Source: Pycnopodia helianthoides
Lineage: Eukaryota; Echinodermata; Asteroidea; Forcipulatida; Asteriidae
Direction: 5' to 3'
DNA: 64,000 bases
NCBI GenBank assembly: GCA_032158295.1
Contig: CM063261.1
Location: 992,001 to 1,056,000 of the forward strand
Shown here: positions 1-11,648 of the stretch, one piece after another
How positions within the stretch are numbered: the stretch's first letter is position 1
Layout: each line of letters opens with the position of its first letter
Notes under the pieces: model-generated
The model's input: the letters and a program-made list of their open reading frames with translations, nothing else
Told to the model about the DNA's origin: nothing
Databases searched by the model: none
Program-made: the position numbers and the translations under genes

Positions 1-1480
1 TTCCAATAGCGTGAATTTAAAAAAAAAATCACCACGACAATATGTTAACTCAAACCTCAATAGAAGTGTTCACTGACTTTAAATCTTAAGTTGACGGCCG
101 AGATTGTTTAACCGAATAATCGAATACTAGTACATTTACATTCTTCGTTGTTTCGGTAGGTTGCTTATAGACCATGCGACCTGTGACATCACATGTTTAC
201 AAAAGAGCTTCAGAGCCTGGACTTACTTCAGGCACATTTAGTACACAGCTCAAAGGAAAAAAAACATTAAATCTCCTTATTTATTTTAGATTGCACTGTC
301 TGATTTGATATGAAGGAAGGGGGACATCTCAAAACTTGTTCGGCTGTTATTATAACTCTTGAATTGATGTGGAAACTATGACACAAAATGTAAAACTTCC
401 CATATGAAGAGTGGAGTATCTTGCCTGCCAGGAAATACCTTGGAATGTACAAGGTCACTCTTTTTGTAAACAAAGGTTACAAACACCAATCAACTAATTA
501 AGAATGGTAACAAAAGGTCACTCACCTCAATGCGGCACGAGCTGTGTTGTTCTTCCCCCGTTTCTGAATCATCTCACTTCTTTTACTCAAACTTTGTGAT
601 ATCTCTGTGAAATCTTTCTTATAAGTCAATTTCACTGTATGCCACCGACGTCCAAAACAAAGTTACTTTGATTATCACAAATTAAAATGAACAAGTAACT
701 GGTTGGGTTTAACACCATATCCAAGATTTTCCCGCCGAGTATAGTTGGTTCCGAGAACCGGGCGTCGGCGGTGTCCAAACTCGACCGGTGTTTCATCGGG
801 TGAATTTTCAAGGTCTTGTTAAAAAAAAAACCTGTACCACACGGTAAGATGCTTTGACTGGCGGAAAGCTTTCTTATTTTGCCAGTTGCATATCCCCAGT
901 TGGTACTAAACGGTTTGTTGTAGAAATTGCCATTGTATAAAAGTTTCCCTTTTCCCGCCGTGCCATTCAACATGTTCGGGCTGAATCGTGCAGTGGCAAT
1001 GCATCGCATTTACCACAAGCCGAGATATCGGCAACGTGTTTTTTTTTTTAATTAAGCAAAACATTTAATCTCAATTTTATGGACATTTTTAAAGCAAAAC
1101 TGTTTAAAAAGTAGCGCCGGCAGTTACCCATCAACTGACGTAAACATGAAATATTATAATATCTTCAAAAAATAACAGAAATGGTAATTTTAAATAAATT
1201 TTGCGACACTTACAGGGACGAACGTGTTACTCGCTTGAACTTCTTCCGCATTTGTTGTGATTTTCGCTGCGGCCGTAGGCAACACAAGATGTTCTATTTG
1301 GCGCTGCTACAACGTCACAAATACTTTAGAAAAACTGATACTAAAAAAAACTCTGTAAAAACCAACACAATTGTGACGTGTACACGCGCATGTTAAAACC
1401 TTAGATATCAAAAGAAACATTCAATCTCACGCGTTGAAACAACGCACATCAACAGAAAAAGAAACACGCGCTGAAACTGC
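1..1480. other. Intergenic sequence, no supported gene
   Basis: AT-rich sequence without a convincing exon. It holds one copy of a dispersed repeat (about 300-480). A 125-codon open frame on the minus strand (632-1009) has no recognisable domain and no splice or promoter context, so it is not called as a gene. Confidence 0.5.
300..480 (-). repeat. Dispersed repeat, copy 1 (partner at 14,626-14,803)
   Basis: Read on the minus strand this segment matches 14,626-14,803 read on the plus strand. Both run from a 'gtttacaaa-gag' block through 'ctggcaggcaagatact' to 'acaagttttgagatg'. The two copies are in opposite orientation and diverged. No coding function is evident; the family is not identified. 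Confidence 0.6.
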
Positions 1481-1489
1481 GTTAAATTT

Positions 1490-2079
1490 CGTTCAAGATG
1501 GCGCTCCTTTTTGTGACGTCACAATGTACATCTTCTCGTTTACATTTTGAACTTTTGTCACCAGTTTTTGACGTCGTTTTGTCAACAATTCTACTGCCAC
1601 GAAACAAAAAACAACAACGTAATCAAACTCGCCATTTTATATTAGGAGATGAATTGACAAAGTTAAGTTGGCCCAGGGGGATGAGCCGAGGTGGGAGACC
1701 GTATTACAAAATGAGTCAAGCGATACCAAATGGCATTTCAACTTAATTTGCATAACAACAATAGAGAATAACGAAAGGAATGTAGGCGCAGGTGTTTGCT
1801 GGTTGGCCGCAAGTTTCGTCGCCATGTTTTGTCCTCGGGCAGTAGTCAGTAAGTTCACAAATGCGGGCGGTTGTGGTTTGCTTCGTGCTAGGTACAAGCC
1901 TACATTAATCTTCTTCACGAGACATGAAAACGTCAGCATTGAGCGTAGTTTTCAGTCACGATTATTGTCAACAAGTCGGAAGTGTCAGGACTTGCTGCAA
2001 GTCCGGAGTTTACCGTGTCACCGTCGGAATTCACCTCCCGAACGACGTCTGAGCACGACCAACTGGCTGTTGAAGAAAG
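1490..2079 (+). promoter_or_regulatory. Putative promoter / 5' UTR of the coiled-coil gene
   Basis: A perfect palindromic CRE (TGACGTCA) lies at 1514-1521 and a second TGACGTC near 1569. An AAGATGGCG block (YY1-like) is at 1495-1503. These are typical of TATA-less housekeeping promoters in animals. The segment ends at the start codon at 2080, and an in-frame stop at 2050-2052 precedes that ATG. The transcription start cannot be placed from sequence alone. Confidence 0.4.
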
Positions 2080-3584
2080 ATGGCGAAAAGCACATGGGAA
2101 GACTGCCGCCGGGTGACCCACCGAAAAGTATCTTGCCCGGAAATGAAGACCAGAAATCGATGGTGTTTAGTCCAGCAACTGTCCAAGTAAGTTCCCTCTT
2201 TGTTTAATTGAAGTATTGGTCTCTTTTGGGTTGTTTATTGTATTGTAATGTATTGTATTGTAATTGTATATTTCTTTGTTAGGTCCTAGAATATATCACT
2301 GAGGGAGCCTTTCGCTTGTGGTTGGAAACAACAAGTTCTCAAAAACTAAAAATTTTCCCCCACATTGAAAAATAAAATAGAATTAAATAAATAAATAAAT
2401 AAATGATTATATAAAACCACATAATCTTGCTGTCACACTGCATCAGAGTAATTTCTCAAAAAATATGATTATTTTAAAAACTTTACGAAAACTTTTTGGG
2501 TGGCCTGGGTGGCTAGTGCCTAAAGCGCTTGCCTCTCACCAGTGTGGCCCTGGTTCGATTCCCAGCCAGGGCCATATGGAACTGTAGAGTTTTGCAATGG
2601 TTCTCTCCTATGCCACAAGGTTTTTTTCTCCAATCTCTCCGGTTTTCCTCCCTTGGAGAAATATCAAATACTTTTGATCTCTTGCCTTGCTTCGGGGTCA
2701 AATAATGGGTCAATGAGGCTGGCTGCCAAAGGTGCACTGACATGCATGTGGCTCTGACACATAGCCATGTCCTTCGCAATTCTGCTTCTCAGCTGCGAGT
2801 ATGGACGAATAGCCTCCCAAACTGTTCTAAACAACGACAGCTGGGACCTGTTCCATAAAATTACTGAAGAGGTGTGTCATAATTACACAATGAATGGTGA
2901 GAAGTGCCTTCACAATTTATCAAACATAAATAAATGAACATTCTTTTTGGATTGACATCGATCAAGCATTCTCATTTCAACTACATGTATTCTGCAAGCT
3001 GATATTTAACAAAGGCATGACTTTCGCAGGTCTTTGCAGACCCGACAATGGCACAGACTGTCCGAGACATCTCAGTGGACGTACAAAAGCTCAAGGGACA
3101 CCTGCAGTTCATGAAGGAAGAATTCTCCGACGCTTCCTTCGAGGTCCTTAAACTCTCCCAGGGTAGAGCGTCGATCATCGCCGCACTGAAAGAATCCAGA
3201 AACCTCAGCCGGGACAACCAAACCGCGATCACCTCACTCAAGACAGAGCAGAAGAGATTTGATCAACTCGTCGTCTACATCAGTAAGATGGTCGCACGGC
3301 ACGAGAACCACCTAAATGAGACCAAAAACAACAACACGACCAAGAAAATGGATAATCTCTCCCAGAGAGTAGATCAATGCAACGCGAGTGTTGGACAGTT
3401 GAAGACGGCTCTACATAGTCATCTTCAGGTTGAGCTGAAGAAAGCGGTGACTGACGTCAAGAAGCTACAGAATGACTTGAGTCAGATTCAGCTGGAGTTG
3501 AAGTTCAGAGGGAGGGAGATTGCTGAGCTTAAGAGCAAAACCCCTGTGGCACTCTCCGGCCTCGACAAGCAGAAAAAATCATAA
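2080..3584 (+). CDS. Uncharacterised coiled-coil protein, 246 aa, three exons
   Basis: Exons 2080-2186, 2793-2871 and 3030-3584 (stop included) join in frame through consensus splice sites (CAA|GTAAGT; cttctcag|CTG; GAG|GTGTGT; tttcgcag|GTC) to give 741 nt. The start is AAGATGGCG at 2080, a good Kozak context with an in-frame stop 10 codons upstream. The N-terminal 60 residues are Cys- and basic-rich (WEDCRRVTHRKVSCPE). From about residue 65 the protein is a long, mostly alpha-helical, charged coiled coil ending in KQKKS. It has no signal peptide or membrane segment. Intron 1 carries a SINE just before exon 2. The gene is tail to tail with ASH2L. I do not recognise the family; a structural or scaffold role is only an inference from the coiled coil. 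Confidence 0.72.
2500..2762 (+). mobile_element. tRNA-derived SINE (family A) in intron 1
   Basis: A tRNA-like head has an A-box-like TGGGTGGCTAGTG (2506-2518) and a consensus B box GGTTCGATTCC (2552-2562). It is followed by an unrelated body with 'ttttcctccctt' near 2645. It lies between exons 1 and 2 of the coiled-coil gene and ends about 30 bp before exon 2. Confidence 0.7.
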
Positions 3585-3765
3585 TCATAAATGTTTTTAC
3601 AATGTAGGTCTTTGACATGATCTTAATCTTATCCAGTGAATATTTTGAACTTTAAATAACCGCGCTTGAAATTGTTGTTGAAAAAAAAAGACGTTAAGAA
3701 ATTATTTCCTTTTACAAATTTTCAGTTTTTCTAAACAATTTTGCAGGCTATGAGTCGATAATCGT

Positions 3766-3771
3766 AATAAA
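3766..3771 (+). terminator. Poly(A) signal AATAAA of the coiled-coil gene
   Basis: First canonical AATAAA after the stop codon at 3582-3584, giving a short 3' UTR of about 200 nt. Confidence 0.5.
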
Positions 3772-3875
3772 TTTGATAAAGTTCTATAAAAATTCAACCA
3801 AAAAAATAATCAATCATTAAAAAAACCACAAATCATCTTGAAGTAATGTACTCCTCGTTTCAAGAAAAGATTTTC

Positions 3876-3881
3876 TTTATT
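3876..3881 (-). terminator. Poly(A) signal AATAAA of ASH2L
   Basis: AATAAA on the minus strand, about 1.1 kb after the ASH2L stop, facing the plus-strand signal 105 bp away. It would give ASH2L a 3' UTR of about 1.15 kb. Nearer weak signals cannot be excluded. Confidence 0.4.
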
Positions 3882-4417
3882 TTAATGAAAAAATGTACAA
3901 AAGATAAGGAGAAATGGATATATACATGGCTTCTTTCACATCATTGTTACTTCAAGAATGCAAGACCTTAACATACTTGCCTGCAAGTCGGAAGTTTCCT
4001 TCTTAATTTTTAGTACAAAAAGTTGACTTTGGTAAACTACTTTCAAATTTCAAACTGAGCAAAGAACTACACATGACACTAACAAACAGCAAAGTACCAA
4101 AAGGAAACAATATATAACAGATTCAATGCACAGAAGGGCCTGGTGTCCGTATGCACAAATACAACATTAGGAAAGTCATCGTTAAGAAGGTCATTGGGTG
4201 CCCGGCAGTACACAAAGCTCTACAAATTTTTCTTTTGAAAGCAAAGCAGATTTTGTCCCAGAAGGTTGTATGAAGTAAAATGGCTACTTTAACAAAAAAT
4301 AAATTTACAAACAAAGTTTTACAGATTTTCCTACATTATTATGCTTTTTAACAAAGGGCATTTATAAATTAGAATAGAAGAGTAGTGTCTCAGTCTTGAA
4401 TGGTCGTTTCAAACCTT

Positions 4418-4477
4418 GCAGGGTTGTGGTCGTGCATCAGCTGTGATAAAGGACCTCGCATCGTGCCACGACCCTGC
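4418..4477. repeat. Inverted repeat / hairpin in the ASH2L 3' UTR
   Basis: Arms 4418-4435 and 4458-4477 (GCAGGGTTGTGG... and ...CCACGACCCTGC) are nearly complementary with a loop of about 22 nt. It could be a stem-loop in the mRNA or a short MITE remnant. Confidence 0.55.
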
Positions 4478-5012
4478 TGGTTTTATACAGCCGTTTAAGA
4501 CCTTGTCAACTACTATTTTATTCCCTTATTGAGAAATACTCAAATACAATCCAAATACTTGTTAACACATCAAGTCCTAATTTTTTTATCTCGTTCTGCA
4601 AAGGTGTGTATGTATTCCTCTAGAACTGCTGGTCTTAATTTGTGAAGTTAAAAACAGTAAACCCTGAGTTGATCGTGAACATAAGAAAAGTATTGGGAAG
4701 TTTCGATTGTGTTAAAGTAGGATACTGAATGTCATACTTTGGTCATGAACCAAATAGAAATTGTGTACTTTTTGTCCGAGAGCCTACTTGTTATAAAGAT
4801 GGTAATGGTGTGAAATGGTTTCATCTGAAGTGCCTCCATTGATTAGAAATCAATCAAAGCAAGTCAACAAATTGAATCTCCAAAGATCGCCTGCACGCCA
4901 TAGAATGGCCCAGAAGGAACTTTGGCTGAAACACCATCGGGCTGAAGAGGTAGTGCTATGCATACGTCATGCCTGCTGTGAGGTAGCACATCATAGAAGC
5001 GCAGATTTCCGT

Positions 5013-8000
5013 TCAACAAGACTGGGGTAGCAAGCCTTTACTGGCGTCGATGAAGTCTTGTTCGTGTTGTACGTGATACACAAGATTGGCTAGGGATTGC
5101 TCCACCATGGCGCGGTGGGCTAACTCGCTGACTGGCAAGAAATCTTCAATGTCTTTGGGCGGATGCTTGAAGTTTGGACCAAAGTTGACCGACACCTAAG
5201 TTTTAGAAAAAATCAAGAATAGTTCAGTACAGAAGAACACTGCTCAACAAAATATCAAGGGGACTGAAGGAAGCCATCAAAATTTCTTGGCAAATCGAGG
5301 GAAAAATTATTTGGGGGGTTTGGAAAAACTCAGATTTTGAGGTAGACGTCACATTACCCTTGTTTGGCGATGGCAGCCAATGCAAGGGGGCCAAACTGTT
5401 GGGTTTGGTCTGCGACAGGAGACGAACCTCGATCCAAAGAGGTGACAAAGCAGGGCAAGATACCAGTACACCATTCATATCTAGATTGATCCCAACAGCA
5501 TCACCGCCAAATGAACTCACCGTGCAGGACTTATGCACTGATATTGCTGGGTAGTACGTTCCTTCAAATATGTCTTCAAAAGCTACACCCTGGCTTACTC
5601 CGTTCTTGTAAAACGCAATCTGTGAACGTGTAACAACAGTTATCATAATAGTCAATTCAAAAATTAATAAAAAAAGGTCACCTTATAAATTCTTCTGACT
5701 TGGCTAAACATGTTGTGAGAAAACTGGTTCGAAGAAAAAGTCTGATAAGCACAAAGCCTGTTAAGTTGTTATCAGCATCACCGGGTTTTGAGTACAATAA
5801 CACAAATATTTCATCAGTAACCACTCAAGCGCACAAGTCCGACAGTCTAGTTTTTTCCCCCAATGCATACAGGCCTAGAATTTCATCTTTGAGAAGGCAA
5901 GGTCATTTTCATTTGGTACAGGGCACTTTATTGGAAAATCTTGAAACTTCTGAAGGGGCACCAAGGCCAAGACTAAGGCAACAGGGGCCTTGGCCTACAC
6001 ATATTTTTTTAAATTTTGACTCATTAGTACAATAGCTTTTCAAGTCCTTATCTCAAAAAATTCATAAGAAATATGAAAGAATCATCTTGTAAAACTATTT
6101 TCCCCGCTCAGTGTTATGTTAAACTACAAGAGCTATTGTCTTTCTGAGTTTTCTTGAAATTTAAGTTTTGTATACCTTTGTCCCTTTACAAGGCGCTAAG
6201 GCATTTTCCGTTTCTTGAACAAGATCCTTCTCCTCAAAGTATAGATGACTCTTAAACTTGATCAGGGCCTGAAACAGAATACATCAAAAATAAGATCACA
6301 TTGTTTCCACAATTCAAAATGATGTACACCCTTTTGGAGGGAAGAACTGTTGTGAATATTATATGCATAATTCATGTGTATTTCAAAAATCAATTGAAAC
6401 ATTTAGCTGTATCCGATTCAATCGACTTTGCATTGTTGCATCACTCATCTGCTTACAAGAACCGCCGCTAAGCTAGTGTGCCTTTTGCTTAGCTTATGGT
6501 TAGCAGTGTTTGTGAAATAAAAACTGTGTTAAGGGTCGCTCTGTATTCAGCAGAAATGTAAGCAGAAAATGTCTGCTTACAGGCTTTGGCCCTGGTCACA
6601 GTGCATAAACACTGTTTCTGCTTAACCCCTTGTAGTACTTAATGCTGCATTACGATAACAATTCACCATTTACACTCTTGATTTATTTCAAAATCTAGAC
6701 ATTTACTGTGAGTATTTTTGTTGGTTTGCTTACCCTGTCTTTGTAGGTCAATGGAATGAGTTGATCGGGGGGTACCTGACTAGGCAGCTTAATGTACAGT
6801 CCTAATACATCTCCAGTCTTGTACCCTTCTCCATAATGCTTGCCTATACTCTGATGAAAACGTGTTCCTTTCCTACTCCTCCACGAGTAGCTGAACTTGT
6901 CATACCCTAGTGGAGCTTGCAGGTTACCTTTAAAAAAAAGAACCAAATTATCAAAATAAACCCTTCTTCAAACAACACACAAAGAAACTGATAAATCCAC
7001 TACTCAGAAACAGGCTCCAGCCCTAAAATAGGGCGGATTCCATTAAGCCCCGCCCAACATAGCAACTGTCTATCAATCCTGATATATTGCGCTGCCAGCG
7101 TCCAAGCTGGCGTGTCGTGGCTGAGTGTTTAAAAGCACTGGACTCAAGTTCTGGTGTTTCTGATCAGGTCCCGGTCGCGGCACATGTGTCCCTGAGCAAG
7201 ATACTTTACCGTAGTTGCTTTGTCCTTCGGATGGGACATTAAGCCATAAGTTCCCATGTACCAGGATTGGTAGTGCATGTAAAATAACCCAGAACACTTA
7301 TCGTGGAAGAGTAGAGGTAAGGCCCCGGTGTTTCTGGTTCACATAGCAGGCACCCTTGTTTACATGTTTCCTCAAGCTTGCGTGCTACAGTGATTAAGCT
7401 CACTTATGAGGCATCCTTGGTTTTATTACCAAAAATAATATATATAATAGCAATGGTGGAGCGGTATGTATCACTTGAGTGTAGGGATTGGTCTATGAAC
7501 TTTTTGAAATTCATAGGACCTTTACAATCTGTAAAACTAGTGTAGAGTTTTTGTAGGGTTTGGGGCAATTTTTCTATTTACCTAATGGTTGTGACCATCC
7601 GATCCTGGTAGCGGTTCCTTCAGGCATGTCCTCAACAGTTACTTCATAGAACCAAGAACCGCGGTTGGTTCCATGCGTTGCTCGAACCATGGAATAACCT
7701 TTCTCTCCGGTAACCGACAAACGATTCTCCGATATCTTCAACTGAGGAGCTGAAAACAGTAAAAAAGTTTTTAGGAATTTCACTTTCACTGAAGTTATAT
7801 TAGAAAATGGAAGACAACCCCAAAGCAGAGTGAGTAGAAGATGAAGTTATGCCAAATAAAATGGAGATACAGAATTATGAAAGAGTTCAACTACGCACCT
7901 CTGTCATGTAAGGCCAAGTAAGATTCACGGCCGAGGGCCATACGGTACAGCAATGCCGGGATTGGCTTCCCGATCCACATGTCCTCTTCGAAGGCACTGC

Positions 8001-11000
8001 TCGGAGCATGGGGGTCCTGCTCCGTCAGGATATAGCGGTAACCGTCTTTATTGAATGGATGCTCAAGAGGGTAGCCGTGAGGAGGAAGCTTCTGCGCTGT
8101 GATCATATCACTGTAGACAAATTTAGAAAAAAAGTGTTTGAACTTGCTATGTCATTGACTGCAAAGTGGCCAAGCGGTATGGTGCATTCTGGTTCAAGTT
8201 CTGATGGCTGAGTCATCAGAGTGTGGGTTCGAATCCCAGTCATGACATTTGTGTCCTTTGGCAAGACTCTTAACTACTCATGCTTCTAATCACCGAGGAG
8301 TAAATGGATACACACGAGTGTTGGTGTGAATGATAAGCAACCTGTGCACCCATTTGGCTGCCGGTGCTGCATACTCCAAAGGAGTTAAGGATGCTTCGGA
8401 ATGAATAAAAGCCTAAATGAACAGGGGTGATAATAGTGAAGGCCACTTTGATACAGTGGGTCTAAAAGTGCCTAATAAATGCCTATAATAGCTTTAAACA
8501 TTCACATTGGTTTGATTTGGTTAACTATGGGCAGACATCATAGGAAAGGAAAAAGTATTTATGTTAAGAGCAAAAATTGCAATTATGTAAAACACTGACA
8601 ACGAATGAAGCAGACAAGTTGAGATGTAATTAACTGAAATAAACCTTTGTTTTGGTACATTGTAATTGTAGTGTTTACCAGCCTATGATGGGCCACTTAC
8701 AGCCAGCCATCAGTACAAGAGAGAAACTAATCTAACATTTTGAAAGATATTTCTTTTGCATACTCACTTTCTAGTCTTTTTCCCTGATGTGATATTTTGA
8801 CTGCTATCCAGGCCTTTCCTCTTAGCTCCGCGGCTTTTCCCCAAGGAAGATGACAAGCTGCTTCCTGTAATATCAGACAAAACACTAAATCAATGAAACG
8901 ACAGACTATTATGCAAGACCTCAACTCCCCCCCCCCACCCATGTTGGTCGAAGCAAACTTTTTGAAGGCAAATATTTCTAGCAATTGCAATGACCCAGGA
9001 CGTTTGTTCATTATTGCAAACATTGTCTTACCATTCAGAGATGAGCTCAGTGATGAGCTGAGCTTTTGACTTAGGTCACCCTTGACACTGGTACTCTGCT
9101 TTGATGGGTCGTAGTTTGGGCTGATCTTTGCTAAATCCTGAAAATGAAAATGATCGAATCAAAACCCAATGTGACATAATATCCTGCTTGTGAGAATAAC
9201 ATAGTTCCAGCATAAAGCCTGGGGTGCGTTCCACTCAGGCGACCATCTGCACTATCCTTTACAAAGTGTGTGTCACCCAAACAGTATGGACCAGAACGTG
9301 CCGTACTCAAAAGCCGTGTGAGCGTTCCCTTCAATTTGTCGTAGGAGGGAGGGTTTTGAAAAGTCATGCTCTCTGTACAGTCTAGAAAATTTTGAAAATT
9401 GTTGACTAAGTTCCTGTAAGACTAAAGTGACCGAGTGGACCCGATGTAACTTCTGTTGTCATTAGTTGCCATGGTGATGGATGGATGGCTTCTTACCTGA
9501 TCAACGAGACCAAAGACGGGGTACTCCTCTTCAGTTTCTCCTCCATTTTCTGGTTTCTCTTTACACACAAAGATATCACTGTCCTTTGTCTGGAGTTAAT
9601 CAAACAGAAATATCAGACATTGATTGGTTAGTATTGACAAAATAAACTAACTATGTTGACTGTGCAAGCCTACACAAGGGGGCTATGCTGCTGCATCTCC
9701 TGTTTGGGACTGTGGCAGACACAAGGCAGAGCAGAGTCAACTCTCACGACTTCATGATGACATCTCAATCCTTCATCGGGTCGAGAACCAGGGCTCGACA
9801 AAGCACTGCGATTCACCTTTACATGAGTTGTCAGTATTACCACAGTGGTTTGTGCCACAATACGCCAGTTTGATAAAATTTGTCTACTGAAATGTCAAAA
9901 CAAGTAAAAAATAAGACAATTTAATTTCAGGTTCAGGTCGTTGAAATTTTGTCAGTCAACGTGATCCTCACCATAGCCTTAACGATGGTAGCTTGCCAGG
10001 TCGTCGTCGTTCTCCTCTGCATCGGAGTCAGAGCTTCCCAGTTCTGATTGATGAACGGTATAAGATCTTTCTCTTTGGAGAAGAGAGTCTTATCCGATGA
10101 TTCTTGTATACTCTGAGCTGTCAAATTGGCTAACGCCATGTGACACAGCTGGCTGAAATCTGAGAAGACGACAAGAAAATCATCAGCAAAACTTTACATC
10201 TTTACATCTGACCATCAAGAGCAAAGTTCAAGGTCTGAATCCTTGACAACAGTTACTTGATTATATGATTGTAGCCGATCCTTACTTGCTTACTTACTTG
10301 CCATTCTTCGACTGTAAACTTCTGACTTTGTTGGATTGCAGTCTTTGCAGCAGAATGTGTAGGTCATCATGTACGGGATGCAGTTTCTACAGGAATAACA
10401 GTCATTAGTTAATGAGGGAGACAAACATTACAAGTCTCTTATCTCATGATAAAAGGGTGTTAATTGTCATACTAATTATACTCTTTCACAGCGAAATTTG
10501 AAACATGACTTCATTGGATATCAACAAGAAATGAGGTCTGTAGTACTCTGTACATTCCAAAAAGTAATTTTTGCAGCAGTCACAAGGTCAAACTCAATGC
10601 CCTTTTGATTAATTAAAAAGTTCCCGTACAAAAAATGTAAAGACCCATAAAGTTGGACATGTGACGCCATTGGATGTTGACAGAATGTTTGATGTTTGAG
10701 ACTGACTCACCCTACATTACACGTGATGCAATCTTTGTGGTACCACTTGAGGCAAACACTGCATTGAAGCTCAATGTTGTTTGGATCCCTCCGTCTCCCA
10801 CTGAAAAAAGCAAAACAAAATTACAATTAAATCAAATTATCCCACACTTTTTTTTTTTTTTTTTTTTTAAAGTTCACCCCAAACAAGGCTAAAAGCTACT
10901 CTTGGTAAGGGGCTACAAGGATACAAGAAAATATGCAAGATGAAAATAACTCAGGGGAGCTGAAGGTAGAAATTTATATTCCTCTTAACACAGTCTAGAT

Positions 11001-11648
11001 TGTAAGATGGAGGGAAACTTATCAACTTTATTCATACCAGTAGCAGTCTCCCTTTCTGCCCAAAATATCCTTGGGTTTCCCCCCTTCTCCATTAGTGGAA
11101 CTGCTGTCTACAGAGAGGTTCTCCTTGTTATCTGTGGTTGTACCATCGTCATCAGAGGGAGGTGCTGAAAGGTCCTTGTCAGAGGGACTGATGGTTTCCT
11201 GCATTTCTACCTCCTGTGATTCGGCAACATCGAAGCTGTCTGTCACACAGGTTTCCATGGCAACCTCTTCCTCCACTTCTGTTGCAGAACTGAATTGAAG
11301 AAGATATGAGAATAAATATTCATGATTGTTTAACTAAAAATTCTGGTACATTTTCCATTTTGTTTTACTTAGGCAGTGTTTTACTACTGTGCAACCCAAA
11401 TACCGGCTGAAAACAAAAATATCACGAAACTGGTGCAGCACATAACGCATACAATGTCAATCAATGCTCAACCAAAAAATTTTTAGCTCGATCTTTTGTT
11501 ATACAAATTGGCCATCCAGGCACATAAGTTTCACACCAAAATGGAATTAACATCTAACAGTTCTATGAGGATGATTTTAAATAAGAATTCTATTATCGGA
11601 AAATGAAAAGTAGCATAAAAACCTTTCTTTGCTGTCGACATCTGCCAT
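5013..11648 (-). CDS. ASH2L: Set1/Ash2 histone methyltransferase complex subunit ASH2, 629 aa, 14 coding exons
   Basis: ASH2L is the WRAD subunit that, with WDR5, RBBP5 and DPY30, stimulates MLL/SET1 methylation of histone H3 Lys4 in the nucleus. Coding exons in transcript order: 11648-11623, 11289-11038, 10800-10711, 10386-10298, 10159-9972, 9589-9497, 9137-9032, 8864-8768, 8110-7899, 7749-7582, 6927-6734, 6268-6176, 5619-5521, 5195-5013. They total 1,890 nt, all phases agree, and every junction is GT-AG. After an acidic N terminus comes the atypical PHD/C4 zinc finger (residues about 91-142: [24 protein letters not shown]), then the winged-helix region (about 153-250), a basic linker (KRKG), and the SPRY domain (about 375-575: [50 protein letters not shown]). 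The DPY30-binding helix is at the C terminus ([12 protein letters not shown]). Length matches the vertebrate protein. Introns hold several SINEs. Identification is certain at family level. Confidence 0.97.
5880..6000 (+). repeat. Fragment of a dispersed 'ggcacc-aaggca' repeat
   Basis: Shares a block (gggcac..., ggggcaccaaggcc, ggcaac-gggg) with 15,670-15,765 and 23,430-23,520. Short and diverged; family unknown. Confidence 0.35.
7108..7335 (+). mobile_element. tRNA-derived SINE (family B) in ASH2L intron 10
   Basis: The head has an A-box-like TCGTGGCTGAGTG (7115-7127) and a degenerate B box around 7170. The body has 'cttcggatgggacattaag' near 7227, a block common in SINEs of marine invertebrates. 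It lies between the two SPRY-encoding exons 10 and 11. Confidence 0.6.
8160..8440 (+). mobile_element. tRNA-derived SINE (family C) in ASH2L intron 8
   Basis: A box TGGCCAAGCGG (8167-8177) and a perfect B box GGTTCGAATCC (8226-8236), followed by a body with 'gtgtcctttggcaagactc' and 'atttggctgccggtgctgc'. It starts about 50 bp from exon 9, in the opposite orientation to ASH2L. Confidence 0.7.
10490..10615 (+). repeat. Dispersed repeat family R1, copy 1
   Basis: Contains 'cgaaatttgaaacatgac', 'cattggat-tcaac' and 'ggtcaaactca'. It matches 60,183-60,305 in the same orientation and 41,170-41,345 in reverse. Lies in ASH2L intron 3. Confidence 0.55.

Noticed and set aside
632..1009. 125-codon minus-strand open frame
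   Set aside because: No recognisable domain, no splice sites fitting neighbouring exons and no promoter context. Could be chance or an unknown repeat.
1668..2207. 179-codon plus-strand open frame over the coiled-coil gene exon 1
   Set aside because: It crosses the GTAAGT donor at 2187 and does not continue in frame into exon 2. The frame starting at 2080 does.
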